The position numbers and the translations under genes are program-made. Shown here one piece after another: positions 33,412 to 43,900 of a stretch of 64,000 nucleotides of DNA; within the stretch, counting starts at the first letter, position 1, and the number at the start of each line of letters is the position of its first letter. The notes below the pieces were generated by a model. The model searched no databases. It was not told the DNA's origin and saw only the letters and a list, made by a program, of their open reading frames with translations. Origin of the DNA: Hydrogenispora ethanolica (GTDB lineage Bacteria; Bacillota; UBA4882; UBA8346); contig NZ_SLUN01000025.1 of the NCBI RefSeq assembly GCF_004340685.1, positions 1-64,000 of the forward strand, read 5' to 3'.

Positions 33412-34683
33412 TCAACTATTCCGAGCCTGGGAGCTTTGGTTGAAAACGATCAAAATTCCCAGGCAGGCCAGAAGAATCATGATGGAAGTGACATAGATCA
33501 AAGCAGGATGCAACTTGTAGAGATATCCGGAGCCCATGCCCACCAACGCGCTCAGAATGGAAAGGGAAGTATTATACAGCGAATAAATCCCGGCCCGCTC
33601 CTTGCCTGCGGTGGCGATGGCCATCATGGAATCGAGGAATGGTTTGGAAATGCTATAACCGAAGGCAAACAGGCTGACCATCGCCATGGTCAGCCAGAAA
33701 TTGCCCGCCGGTATCAGAATAAAACCCGCTAGAGCCATGGCTTGGATTAGAAATCCGCCGATCATCGCCGGTACCCGTTGGGTCGTGGCGATGCCGGGCA
33801 TAATCACCACCGCCACCAGGAACATTACCGCCGGCCCGACCCCGCCCAGCAGGGAGATGGCCGAGCTGTCCAGCTTCAAAGCCTCGGTGAGGTACGGCGC
33901 GTAGTACAGGCTAGTGAAAGTGCCGATTGGCACATAGACGTTAAAAAGGACTGTCAGAACGAAGACTAGGATCAACGAGGGTTTGAAGCGCAGGAATTGA
34001 AGCACTTGCCAATAAGAGTTCTTTTTGAGGATCGTTTTCAGGCCCAACTGGCGGTGCTCGGCCAGGATCTGCTGGCCGACCCGGGTCTCCCGGTAGCAAT
34101 GGTGGCGGCCCAGAATCATGACGGTCATGCTGAGAGCGGCAAACCCCAACAGAATCCGCTCGCCGTAGACAATGCCGTATTGGGCCACCAGCAACCCGGC
34201 CAGGGGCACCAGAAAGCCGGTGGAAACATTGATAATACTAAAGAGATTATAGGCCGCCACTTGCTGCTGGGCGTCGGCGTCCTCCACCACCATCAGATTC
34301 CAGGAGACTGCGACGATCTTGACCGCGCTATTGACCGCGGTGGCCAGGGCGAAGAGCCAGAAGTTATTGGAGAACAGGTAGATCAGGAGCGAGACGGGCC
34401 AGGCGATGGAGTCGAAAATCAGCGTCGTCCGCCGCCGGCCCAAGGCATCGGTGATCACTCCGCCAAACATCGAGAAGAACGCGCTGGCGACCGCCCCGAT
34501 GGCGATGATAAAGCCGATCTGAACGTCGGTGACTCCTTGGGACTTCATGTACAGGCTCAAATAAAAATTGTACATGACATAGGGAATCCCCCAGAGCGGT
34601 TCAAAAAGCACCGAGATCCGGGTATTGCCTTTCAGAAGCCGGTAGGAGTCCAGAATATTGAGGGGGGTCGGATTGTTTGACAT
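33412..34683 (-). CDS. Major facilitator superfamily transporter
   Basis: About 423 residues with roughly 12 membrane spans. Two MFS-type cytoplasmic loops are seen: GGVITDALGRRRTTLIFD between spans 2 and 3, matching the G-x3-D-x2-GRR motif, and a charged central loop (HCYRETRVGQQILAEHRQLGLKTILKK). The substrate is not identifiable; drug or metabolite export is the usual role for this type. The ATG at 34683 is preferred because GAGG lies about 9 bp upstream, three codons after another ATG at 34692 that abuts it. Repeat copy F lies at its 3' end. Confidence 0.88.
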   Translation of the reverse strand: MSNNPTPLNILDSYRLLKGNTRISVLFEPLWGIPYVMYNFYLSLYMKSQGVTDVQIGFIIAIGAVASAFFSMFGGVITDALGRRRTTLIFDSIAWPVSLLIYLFSNNFWLFALATAVNSAVKIVAVSWNLMVVEDADAQQQVAAYNLFSIINVSTGFLVPLAGLLVAQYGIVYGERILLGFAALSMTVMILGRHHCYRETRVGQQILAEHRQLGLKTILKKNSYWQVLQFLRFKPSLILVFVLTVLFNVYVPIGTFTSLYYAPYLTEALKLDSSAISLLGGVGPAVMFLVAVVIMPGIATTQRVPAMIGGFLIQAMALAGFILIPAGNFWLTMAMVSLFAFGYSISKPFLDSMMAIATAGKERAGIYSLYNTSLSILSALVGMGSGYLYKLHPALIYVTSIMILLACLGILIVFNQSSQARNS

Positions 34684-34842
34684 GGTATCCATCCTCGGCG
34701 GCCATCATTTGCGGCGGCATGATACAGCGGATTCGCAAAAGCCGCAAATACCATTCTACCGGGTTTCACGACTTTTTTAAAGCCCAATCATGGAATTTTT
34801 AGCGCTGATATAGGTTGATGGATGGCAAAACATTCGCCGAAG

Positions 34843-34873
34843 AAAAAGGCCCCGGCTGTCGCAGCGCGGGGTC
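34843..34873 (-). terminator. Terminator after the aminotransferase gene
   Basis: On the minus strand ACCCCG and CGGGGC enclose a 12-nt loop and are followed by CTTTTTC. Confidence 0.7.
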
Positions 34874-34922
34874 TCGTCTTTCATTCGAGGCTCTTTCACG
34901 AGTCTGAGTTCGATGATGGATT

Positions 34923-36086
34923 TTATCGTAAGATGCCGCAGGCGTCAATCTGGGCAATGGCTTTTTGAATCCGTTCAGTGGGCTGGACCATGGCCAGCCG
35001 GACGTATCCCTCGCCGCCGTCGCCGAAGCTGCTGCCGGGGACCACGATCACGCCGGTCCGTTCCATCAGTTCGAAAGTAAATTCCAAAGACGAGCGAAAC
35101 CGGGCGGGAATCGGCGCCCACATGAACATCGTGGCCGGAGTGCGGGGAATGGGCCAGCCGATCGCGCCCAGACCCTCAATGAGCAAATCGCGGCGTTCCT
35201 GATAGGCGCGGACAGTGGCGGCCACGCAATCCTGGGGACCATTCAGCGCCGCGATGGCCGCTTTTTGCAACGGCAGAAAGATCCCGTAGTCGAGATGGGA
35301 TTTTAACTTGCGTAACTGCGCGATGAGTTCGCGGTTGCCGACGGCGAAAGAAAGCCGGGGGCCGGGGATATTATAGGATTTGGATAGGGAGTTGAATTCC
35401 AGGCCGATCTCTTTGGCTCCGGGATAGTTGAGAAAGCTGCCGCCCTTGGCGCCGTCGAAGACCAGCTCGCAATAGGCGTTATCATGCAGGACCGCGATCC
35501 CGTACTCCCGGGCGAAAGCGATCAACCGCTCGTAAAAGGCGGGCGGGGCCACTGCGGTCACCGGATTGTTCGGGTACGAGACGATCATCAGCCGCGCCCG
35601 CCGGGCCACTGCGGGAGGAATGGCCGCGAAATCGATCAAGTAATCATTCTCGGCCAACAGCGGCATTTTATATAGCTCCGCGCCGGCCAGTTGCGGGCCG
35701 ACACTGAAAATGGGATAACCCGGGTCGGGGACCAGAACGACATCACCGGGATCGGCCAGGGTCAAGGCGATATGGGCTAAACCGTCCTGGGAGCCGTTCA
35801 TGGAAAGAATCTCATCGGGCTGGAGTTCCACCGCGAAACGCCTTTGATACCATTGCTGCACCGATTCCACCAGTTCCGGCAGATCAGCGATGGCGTAACG
35901 GTAATTTTCGGGACGGAGCGCCTCCTCGTGCAGGGCGCGCATGATATGGGGGGCCGGCGCCAGATCGGGGGTCCCGATGCTGAAATCGATGGCATCGCGG
36001 CCGGCTTGCAGCAGCGCTTTTTTGCGCTGATCCAGTTGGGCAAAGATCGCCGAGTTCAAGGCCTCGGTCCGTTTCGCAAATTGCAT
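34923..36086 (-). CDS. PLP-dependent aminotransferase (class I/II)
   Basis: A 387-residue fold-type I aminotransferase. The PLP lysine is Lys236 in NSLSKSYNIPGPR. SYPNNPVTAVA (about 170) and HDNAYCELVF (about 201) bind cofactor, and PGSSFGDGGEGYVRLAM marks the C-terminal domain. It resembles the LL-diaminopimelate / alanine-glutamate aminotransferase branch. A clear DapL is encoded at 52.1 kb, so this one probably acts on another amino acid. ATG 36086, followed 5' by a 260-bp spacer in which no further gene is seen. It has its own terminator. Confidence 0.88.
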   Translation of the reverse strand: MQFAKRTEALNSAIFAQLDQRKKALLQAGRDAIDFSIGTPDLAPAPHIMRALHEEALRPENYRYAIADLPELVESVQQWYQRRFAVELQPDEILSMNGSQDGLAHIALTLADPGDVVLVPDPGYPIFSVGPQLAGAELYKMPLLAENDYLIDFAAIPPAVARRARLMIVSYPNNPVTAVAPPAFYERLIAFAREYGIAVLHDNAYCELVFDGAKGGSFLNYPGAKEIGLEFNSLSKSYNIPGPRLSFAVGNRELIAQLRKLKSHLDYGIFLPLQKAAIAALNGPQDCVAATVRAYQERRDLLIEGLGAIGWPIPRTPATMFMWAPIPARFRSSLEFTFELMERTGVIVVPGSSFGDGGEGYVRLAMVQPTERIQKAIAQIDACGILR

Positions 36087-36347
36087 GGCAGTCTCCTCGA
36101 ATTCGCGTCGAATCGCACGTTCAGATATTCCTGACGATTACAAAACACCGGCCCGTTCCATCCAAAATGGATCAAAAAGGCGGGCTTCCTAAAAATCTTA
36201 CCGCAAAATGAACCATTTTGCATCATTTTTTTGAGATCGGGAATTCATTAAGCTGGTTCTGTCAAACTTTTGTAAATTTTTTCAATGAAAACTTTCGGCT
36301 CCGGGGAAAATTATATTAAGATAGAAATGAGAAGGAGTGGTCTTCGA

Positions 36348-36725
36348 ATGGGACCGTCAAACGATCTGCGCAAAACCGTGTCGCCCGAGGCCTATCATGT
36401 GCTCTACGAAAAAGGCACCGAACCGCCGTTTAGCGGAAAATACTATTATAACAAAGAACGGGGCACATACCATTGCGCCGGTTGCGGCAATGTGTTGTTC
36501 GATTCGGCGACCCAATACGAGTCGGGAACCGGCTGGCCCAGTTTTTACGGGGCGGTTCCCGGCGCCTTGACCATGGCTCGAGATCGCAGTCTGGGCATGG
36601 TTCGCACCGAGGTCAAGTGCGCCCGCTGCGGCGGCCATTTGGGACACTGGTTTGACGACGGTCCGGCGCCCACCGGTGAGCGGTTTTGCATCAACTCGGC
36701 GGCCCTGGATTTCAAAAAAAGTTAA
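36348..36725 (+). CDS. msrB: Peptide-methionine (R)-S-oxide reductase MsrB
   Basis: A 125-residue MsrB. Catalytic Cys114 lies in RFCINSAAL. Structural zinc is held by C43/C46 (CAGC) and C91/C94 (CARC). GTGWPSF and GHLGHWFDDGP are family signatures. It repairs oxidised methionine in proteins, with thioredoxin as reductant. The ATG at 36348 has AGAAGGAG about 9 bp upstream; earlier in-frame ATGs precede that site. The HAD gene follows after 14 bp. Confidence 0.95.
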   Translation: MGPSNDLRKTVSPEAYHVLYEKGTEPPFSGKYYYNKERGTYHCAGCGNVLFDSATQYESGTGWPSFYGAVPGALTMARDRSLGMVRTEVKCARCGGHLGHWFDDGPAPTGERFCINSAALDFKKS

Positions 36726-36739
36726 TTGTGGGAGGTTTC

Positions 36740-37408
36740 ATGCGACTGAAAGGCTTCATATCCGATCTGGACGGCACATTACTCAATACTTTGCCCATCT
36801 GTTGTCATGGGTTCCGGCGGGCATTCGTGACTTTTTTGGGCCGGGAGTATTCGGACGCCGAGATCCAAGCCTGGTTTGGCCCCTCGGAGGAAGGAATCAT
36901 CAAAAAGCTGGTTCCTCACGCCTGGCAGGAATGTCTGGACATCTATTTACAGGAATACGAAAAGGCGCATCAAGTTTGCGCGGAACCATTTCCGGGCCTG
37001 AAAGAGATCTTGGACTCTTTGCTCAAACAAGGGGTGAAATTGGGCATCGTCTCCGGGAAAGGTCCCCAAAGCATGGCGATATCGCTGGCTGTCTCGGGCT
37101 TGCGGGATTTCTTTGAAGAGGTTGCCACCGGTTCCGAAAGCGGGGTGGTGAAGGCCGACCAGATCCGGGAGATGGTCCGCTCATGGGGGCTGGAACCGTC
37201 GGAAGTCGCCTATTTGGGAGATACGGCCTACGATATCCGGGCGGCCCGCGAAGCCGGGGTGATCCCGTTGGCCGCGGCCTGGGCGGACACGGCCCAGGTC
37301 CAAGAGATGACCGCCGCCGCTCCGGCAGCTTTATTCAAAACTTCTACGGAGCTAGGCTATTGGCTGGAAACCCATGGCGGCCTCGAAGCAACGGCCGTCA
37401 ATGAGTAG
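36740..37408 (+). CDS. HAD superfamily hydrolase (phosphoglycolate phosphatase-like)
   Basis: A 222-residue HAD phosphatase. Motif I is SDLDGTLLNT (Asp9 nucleophile, Asp11), motif II lies in GIVSGKG, motif III in the VVKAD lysine, and motif IV in YLGDTAYDIRAA. The helical cap (about 16-85) fits subclass I. The substrate is unknown; phosphoglycolate or pyrophosphate are common in this branch. ATG 36740 has GGGAGG 5 bp upstream; a longer open frame runs back into msrB and is rejected. Confidence 0.9.
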   Translation: MRLKGFISDLDGTLLNTLPICCHGFRRAFVTFLGREYSDAEIQAWFGPSEEGIIKKLVPHAWQECLDIYLQEYEKAHQVCAEPFPGLKEILDSLLKQGVKLGIVSGKGPQSMAISLAVSGLRDFFEEVATGSESGVVKADQIREMVRSWGLEPSEVAYLGDTAYDIRAAREAGVIPLAAAWADTAQVQEMTAAAPAALFKTSTELGYWLETHGGLEATAVNE

Positions 37409-37541
37409 CGGATGTCTTTCTCTTTGGTGGATAGTTTGCTGAAGCACATTTCTGATCCAATTCAATCGTCGGACGTTCATGACGGCAGGATTTGCCGGCC
37501 GGCCCCCGAATTCCTTTAGCAGAGAAGCAGGGGGTTTTTTT

Positions 37542-40500
37542 ATGAAAGTCACAACGCTCATTGGGGAACTCGCCAGCCACGAGGCGATTATTGAGAGAGC
37601 ACGGCAAGCGGTCGCCCGTCAAGACTTTGACCTGGTGGTTATCTTCCCGACGCTCAGTTTGTTGAATGCGGTTCAGGATGAGATCATCAATCAGCCCGGC
37701 GTTACCGGCTTCGGCGGGGTGCGTTTTTTATTGATGGAAGGGTTTGTCGAAGAGATTAGCCAGCGTTTTGGGTTCAACGCCCGCCGCCCGACCGAGCTGG
37801 AGAAAGAACTGCTGATTGCCGGGGTGTTTCAGGTTTTGGATTCTGCAGGCCAGCTGGACGAGTTGAACCGGGTACCGTTCGCGGCCGGTTATCGGGCGGC
37901 GATCCTGGCCGGGATCGCCGAATGGAAACGGTCCGGGCTGACCCCGGAGCTTTTCATGGAGTGGTCCGCCGGCCGCGGCGCCAAACTTGAGCAACTGGCG
38001 CTGTTATATCTTACATATCAGGAGTTGTTGCGGCAGCGGGGGCTGGTGGAAGACGATCTGATCCTGGAGGCGCTGGAGCAACTCCGTTCCGAAGCGGCCG
38101 GACCCTCCTCCCGGATGCCGCTGTTGCTGTATGGTTTCACCGATCTGACGCCGTTACAAACCGATATGCTGAAAGCCTTGGATCTCTGGTTCGATTGCGA
38201 AGCGATGATCGATCCCACCGGAGTGCCGGAGTTTCAACAGGTAGCGGCACGTCACTTCGCCATGAAGTTGAAACCGTCCCCATCCCTGCCCCCGCACGGC
38301 CCCGGGGCCAGGATGGCCCCAGGGCAAGCGGCCATGGATGGCATCACGCACAGCCCCGGGGCCAGGACGGCCCCAGGGGAAGCGGCCAAGGATGGCATCA
38401 CGCGCAGTCCCGGGGCCAGGACGGCCCCAGGGGAAGCGGCCAAGGATGGCATCACGCGCAGTCCCGGGGCCAGGACGGCCCCAGGGCAAGCGGCCATGGA
38501 TGGCATCACGCGCAGCCCGGTCCTGGCCGAGCTGCAGTACAGCTTCTGGCGCGGGGAGCCGCGGCCGCTGCCGCATCCGCCGAGCGATGATTCGGTGCGG
38601 CTGCTGCAGACGGCCGGATGGTCCCGCCAGGCCCGGGCGATCGCCAGGGAGATCTGTCACGGCCTGGAAGCCGGTTTATACGCCACCGACGATTTTTTGA
38701 TCATTGCGCCCCAGCCGCAGCAGTTCCTGAAGGCCGCCGGCCCCGTTTTTCGCGAGTATCATCTGGCGTTGGCCGGCGCGGCATTGACCGCGCGCGAGCT
38801 TCCCGGCGTCAGTCAATTTCTGCAGTCCTTGACGGCGTTGGCCGAGGATTGGCAATGGCCGGATCTGGCCATCCTGATCCGGCAATGGCACGCGGGCAAG
38901 CCGGCCGCCGCCGGTGATCGCCTGGTGGCTTGGCTCGGCGAGAGCTATGGGGCGATCTCCGGCCGGGAACAGTGGCTCAAGCTGTTGAATGACGAGGAGT
39001 TGGTCGAAACCGCGCGCCAGGAAGAACTCGACCTGGAGAGACTGGCTGCCGGGTTGCGGCGCCTGGCCGAGTATCCCCGGGAGGCATCGCTCCGGGCTTA
39101 CCTGGAATTGACCAGGCAATGGTTTCATAGCGCCGAGGCCTGGGGAGGGCAATCCTTCGAGGATGATCCGGAACTCCTCCGGCAACAGCTCCTCAATTAC
39201 CAGGCGATGCAAACCGTCACGGGCACCATCGATGAGATTCTCGGCTTTCTCCCCGGCGCCGCGACTCAGATCCTGACCGTCCGGGAGTACCGGCGTTTCT
39301 TCGAGGAGTACCTGTTGGCGGCGGAAGTACCCGAGCCCCGCAGTTTCCGGCCGCAGGTACGGGTGATCCCGCCTCGCGAAGCGCGCGGCCTGCGGGCCAA
39401 GGTGGTCTTCATTACCGGATTGGAGCAGGGAAGCTTCCCCCGGATCTATATCAACGATTGGAAACTGACTCCGGCTGAACGGCGCGAGCTGAAGACGCTG
39501 GGCGTCGATCTGGAGACCGGGGATCAATATCAGATTCAGGAACGGATGGCCTTCTATTGGTCGCTGTCTGCGGCCAAGGAACGGCTGTATCTGGTCTTTC
39601 GGGACCAGGACGATGAGGGGCAGCCGCTGAACCGCTCACTCTTTCTCGAAACCGTCCTGGAATGGCTGCCCGATCTGGAGCAGCGGGCCGTGCGGCTGGG
39701 TTTGGCTCCGGAGATTCAGTCCAGTTTCGGCCAATGCCGTTCCCGAAGTGAAGAAAGCTTACGACTGGCCCAATGTTTACACTCCGATGTCCGGAGCCTG
39801 CCCGAAGAGGAGCTGGCGTTCTGCCGGATGTTGCTCGACTCCGCCTCCTACCGGCGTCTCACCCAGGCCATGCAGCGCCGCTGGAACCGGGGAGCGGACG
39901 GGCCGCCTGACGGGGTCAGCAGCTTTATGAATGATCTGGCTGCCCATTTCGGCGCCGATTACTGTTTTGGCATCACCGCCCTGGAGGATTACAGGAATTG
40001 CCCTTACCGTTTTTTTCTGAAGCATCTCTTGCGGATTAAACCGCTGCTTCAGCCGAGGCTTATCCCTGAGAACCTGGATCTGGGCAATCTTTATCATGAG
40101 GTGCTCCGCCAATTCTGGCTTCGTTACCGGGACGAGCGGTTAAATGAGGAGCGTTTCGAATCCTATCTGCAGGTCCTGGAAGAATCGTTTGCGGCGCAGT
40201 TCGGCGTGTGGCAGGAGAAAGCCGCCAACCGGATCGCAGGGACGGTGTTATTGATTCAGCGGGCCCAAGCCCAGCGGACCCTGCGCCAATGGCTCGGTGC
40301 CGAACTGCAGTGGGCCGAGCGGACCGGACACCGCTTCCGGCCCCGGTTGTTGGAATTCGCTTTCGGCCAGGCAGGGGCCGCGTGTGATGCCCTCCTTGAC
40401 CGCTTGCCCTCGGGCCCGCCTGGCCCAGGGGGCGGACACGGCGCCGCAGCGGCGGCGCGGCCTTTCCGTCTGGAATGGGAGGCCGGCGACGCGCGGATCG

Positions 40501-40955
40501 CCGGCCGGATCGACCGGGTCGATGCCGACAGCGCCGGCCATTTTATCGTCTACGATTATAAGCTCGGTTCCGGCCCGTCCGCCGGCGATCTGCTGGATCA
40601 GCGCAGGATCCAAATCCCCGTCTATCTGCTGGCCCTGGAGCAATTGGTTTTCGGCTCCGATACCGCGGTGGGCGGCAGTTATTTGGGCCTCCGCAACCCG
40701 TCGCGGATCCGGGGGGGAATCTGGCGGGAGCGGCGCTTGGGACTCAGCTGGCGGGGCCAAGGATTGCTGGCCGACCCCGATTGGGAAGAATGGCTCGCTC
40801 AGGTCAAAAACGAGCTGGCCGCGACGATCGACGCGATCCGCAGCGGCCGGTTCCAACTGACTGCAGCCGATTGCCCGTCCTATTGCGAGTACCGGATCTG
40901 CTGCCGGCGCCAAGAGTGGGAAGGAGAGTTGACTGATGCCGCATCCGCCCAATGA
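37542..40955 (+). CDS. addB: ATP-dependent helicase/nuclease subunit AddB
   Basis: 1,137 residues, partner of AddA in double-strand break processing. The C-terminal nuclease domain has AGRIDRVDADS...IVYDYKLGSG (catalytic Asp and Lys). Cysteine pairs in DYRNCPYRFFLKH (about 820) and CPSYCEYRICC (about 1,118) probably bind a [4Fe-4S] cluster. An N-terminal Walker A is not obvious, so helicase activity would come from AddA. Two oddities are in frame: four 18-residue units (about 252-323, SPGARTAPGEAAKDGITR type), and a Gly/Pro/Ala-rich stretch near 947 encoded by an inverted copy of the same unit. ATG 37542 with AGGGGG 8 bp upstream; it overlaps addA by 20 bp. Confidence 0.92.
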   Translation: MKVTTLIGELASHEAIIERARQAVARQDFDLVVIFPTLSLLNAVQDEIINQPGVTGFGGVRFLLMEGFVEEISQRFGFNARRPTELEKELLIAGVFQVLDSAGQLDELNRVPFAAGYRAAILAGIAEWKRSGLTPELFMEWSAGRGAKLEQLALLYLTYQELLRQRGLVEDDLILEALEQLRSEAAGPSSRMPLLLYGFTDLTPLQTDMLKALDLWFDCEAMIDPTGVPEFQQVAARHFAMKLKPSPSLPPHGPGARMAPGQAAMDGITHSPGARTAPGEAAKDGITRSPGARTAPGEAAKDGITRSPGARTAPGQAAMDGITRSPVLAELQYSFWRGEPRPLPHPPSDDSVRLLQTAGWSRQARAIAREICHGLEAGLYATDDFLIIAPQPQQFLKAAGPVFREYHLALAGAALTARELPGVSQFLQSLTALAEDWQWPDLAILIRQWHAGKPAAAGDRLVAWLGESYGAISGREQWLKLLNDEELVETARQEELDLERLAAGLRRLAEYPREASLRAYLELTRQWFHSAEAWGGQSFEDDPELLRQQLLNYQAMQTVTGTIDEILGFLPGAATQILTVREYRRFFEEYLLAAEVPEPRSFRPQVRVIPPREARGLRAKVVFITGLEQGSFPRIYINDWKLTPAERRELKTLGVDLETGDQYQIQERMAFYWSLSAAKERLYLVFRDQDDEGQPLNRSLFLETVLEWLPDLEQRAVRLGLAPEIQSSFGQCRSRSEESLRLAQCLHSDVRSLPEEELAFCRMLLDSASYRRLTQAMQRRWNRGADGPPDGVSSFMNDLAAHFGADYCFGITALEDYRNCPYRFFLKHLLRIKPLLQPRLIPENLDLGNLYHEVLRQFWLRYRDERLNEERFESYLQVLEESFAAQFGVWQEKAANRIAGTVLLIQRAQAQRTLRQWLGAELQWAERTGHRFRPRLLEFAFGQAGAACDALLDRLPSGPPGPGGGHGAAAAARPFRLEWEAGDARIAGRIDRVDADSAGHFIVYDYKLGSGPSAGDLLDQRRIQIPVYLLALEQLVFGSDTAVGGSYLGLRNPSRIRGGIWRERRLGLSWRGQGLLADPDWEEWLAQVKNELAATIDAIRSGRFQLTAADCPSYCEYRICCRRQEWEGELTDAASAQ
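38297..38512 (+). repeat. 54-bp tandem repeat, four units, inside addB
   Basis: GGCATCACGC recurs at about 38341, 38395, 38449 and 38503, exactly 54 bp apart. Each unit holds the imperfect palindrome GGGGCCAGGACGGCCCC. It is in frame and encodes 18-residue Pro/Gly/Ala-rich units. Confidence 0.95.
40383..40432 (-). repeat. Inverted single copy of the 54-bp addB unit
   Basis: Reads GTGATGCCCTCCTTGACCGC then GCCC…GGCCCAGGG on the plus strand, which is the reverse complement, at roughly 80% identity by eye, of the units at 38297-38512. It lies in the same gene in frame, just before the nuclease motif. Confidence 0.85.
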
Positions 40956-43900
40956 ACAACAAGCCGCCGCCATCCATGAATTTGGCGCGGACTTGCTGGT
41001 CTCGGCCGGCGCCGGGACCGGCAAGACGACGGTTTTGGCAGAAAAATACCTGCGCCTGCTCGAAGAACGCCGGGCTGAGATCGGAGAGATCGTGGCGATC
41101 ACCTTTACCAAGAAAGCCGCAGCCGAGATGCGCGACCGGATCCGCCAGGGCCTCCGGGAGCGTCAGAATCAGGCCGAGAACCAAGCGGAACTGGAATTTT
41201 GGCGAAACCAGTTGCAGCGGATCGACGGCGCGCGGATCGTCACCTTCCACAGTCTTTGCCTGGGGCTGATCCAGGAGAATCCCTTGGAAGCCGGGATTCC
41301 GCCGGTCTCCGGCATCCTGGGCGAAGGCGAGGAACAAATTTATCTGAACCAGGCCATTGCCGAATTATTCACGGAGATCGTCCAGAACCCCACCGCGGAC
41401 TCCCAGGCGCTGGTCCGCTTGATCCTGGATTATGGCTGGGAATCCCTGGCCGAAAGCCTGGCCGGACTCTACCAGGCCATCCGGGAGAGCGGCCGCGCCT
41501 TTGGAGAAGTGATCCGCCAGACTGCGGAGGCCCTCCGGGATGCTTTGGCAGCGCGGATTGCCGGGGCGGACGGTTTGATTGCGGACATCGAGGAACTGCT
41601 GGAGTATAGCTCCACCCAGAAACTGACCGAAAATGCCCAGGGCGTTCTCGGCTTATTCCGGGAGGGTTGGCCGGGCTACCGGGAGCTGCTGCGGGACGGG
41701 AAAGAACTGGACGAACTGCTTCCGGCCCTGGGGGAGTTGGCGAAAGGATTGCCCAAGACGCTTCCCGCCGCCATCAAACCGCGGGTGGTCGCGGTCCGCG
41801 ACCAGATCGACGCAGTGAAGCAGCGCTTGGTGGATGGGGCGGCGCTGGAGCGCCTGGAAACTTTGGAAACGTTGTTGGAAGGATTGGACCGGCGGTACCG
41901 GGAGTTGAAGCAGGAGTCGGGTCTGCTGGACTTCGCGGACCAGCAGCTTTTGGCCAGAGATCTGTTACAGAACCACCCGCAGCTGGCGGAGCGGGTGACC
42001 GCCGGGATCCGCTACCTGCTGGTGGACGAGTTTCAGGACACCAACAGCCTGCAACTGGAGATCGTCCGTTCATTGCTAGGCGAGGATTATCAAGGCGGCC
42101 GGCTGATGGCGGTCGGCGATATCAAGCAGTCGATCTACCGCTTCCGGGGCGCCGAGGCCGATCTCATGACCGAGCTGGGCCGGGAGATCGAATCCCGCGG
42201 CGGCCGGACCATTGCCTTGACCCGGAATTACCGCTCCAACCAGACCGTCATCCGGTTCATCAATGCTTTCTCCCAGGAGCTCTTCGCCGGAGAAAGCTTT
42301 CCCTACGAACCCCTGGAAGCCGGAGGGAATGACGCCGGATCGCGGGTCGAATTCATCCTGGCCGGGGAGACCGCGGACTTGCGGGAACAGGCCCGGCTGG
42401 TGGCGCGCAGGATCGTCCGCTTGGTGGCGGAGAGCGCCGGAACCGGGACGCCGGTCGGCTATGGCGACATCGTCCTGCTCTTCCGGGCCGGAACCGCGAT
42501 GGGGCTTTTTCAGCAAGCCTTGGTGGAACTGGGAATCCCTTATTACACGGCCAGCGGCGGCGATTTATACCGGCGCCAGGAGATCGTCGACCAGCTGAAT
42601 CTCCTCCGGCTGGTGCAACAGCGGTATGATACCGTGGCGCTGCTCGGCCTGGTAAGTTCCCCCTACGTCGGACTGAGCGAGACCGAATTGTACCGCTTAT
42701 GCCGGGATGAGGGCCTGGCGGAGGCCTTTTACGGCCGGGAGGATTTTGAGAAGTTGCTGCCCGAACCGGCTGCAGCGAGGTTGCGGGAATTCCGGGAGTT
42801 GCTCGGTTATCTCCAGGAACACCGGGAGTTGTTGCCCATCCCCGCCATGCTCCGGCTGGCGCTGGACCGGCTGCACTATCGCGAACTGATGCTGGGCTCG
42901 GTCGACGCCGGGCAGCGCTTGGCCAATCTGGAGAAGCTGCTCTACAAGGCCGAGGAGTTTACCGCCGCCGGTTACCACGATCTGAATCGTTTCCTCAGTT
43001 ACCTGCAGGAACTCGAAGGCATGGAGATCGGGGAAGGCGAGGCCCAGACGCAAGCCGAGGGGAGCGACGTGGTCCGGCTGATGACCATTCATCGTTCCAA
43101 AGGCTTGGAGTTTCCCGTCGTGATCCTGCCCGATCTGGATCGTTCGTTCCGGTTGGGCAACCGTTCCAAGCTGGTCTTCCACAAGGACTTAGGTGTCGGT
43201 TTTAAGATCCCGGTCCCGGAGAGCGAGGCCGCGGCCACCTCGGTCTGGGAGGCCATCAAGGAGCGCGAGCGGCGCGACGAAATCGCCGAACTCAAGCGGG
43301 TATTATACGTGGCGCTGACCCGGGCCAAACGCCAATTGATCCTGGCCGGTTCGGGGGTAAGCCGGTCGCGCGGCAAGACGCTGGAGACCGCGGGAAACTG
43401 GATGAAATGGTTCGAATTGCTGCTGCCCTTGGCCGAGGCCGGCGCAGAGCTGGAGTATCAGGGGATACCGGTGGCGGTGGTCCGCGCGGTGCCGGAGGTC
43501 CAGCCGCCGGAGCGTCCGGTGAAGCTGTTGGAGACGGTGGCTCCCGACCTGGCGGCCGCGCCTTCCCCGGCGGGCCGGGCGGCGCCCGAGGTCGCCGCGG
43601 CCGGAGTTGCCGCAAACGCCGGCTGCGTAGTGCCGCTGAAGGTCTCGGGCATTCTGGCCTTTAAGAGTTGTCCGCGCGGTTTTTACCTGCGGCATATCAT
43701 GCGTCTGGAGCGTGGGCCGGCGGCCGATGACGAGCCGAGCGCCGCCGCGCTTCCCGGAGCCGGAGCCCATTTGGGCGCGCAGATCGGCAATTTTGTCCAT
43801 CAGGCGGTCCGGGCGGGAACGCCCGACTGGCCGGAGGAACTTTGGAAGGCTTACTTTGCGGAGTTGCAGGTTCCCGATCCCGACCGGTTGAAAGCCGATC

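Noticed and set aside
38297-38512. Frameshift or assembly error in addB
   Set aside because: The four units are exactly 54 bp and the frame continues into normal AddB sequence on both sides.
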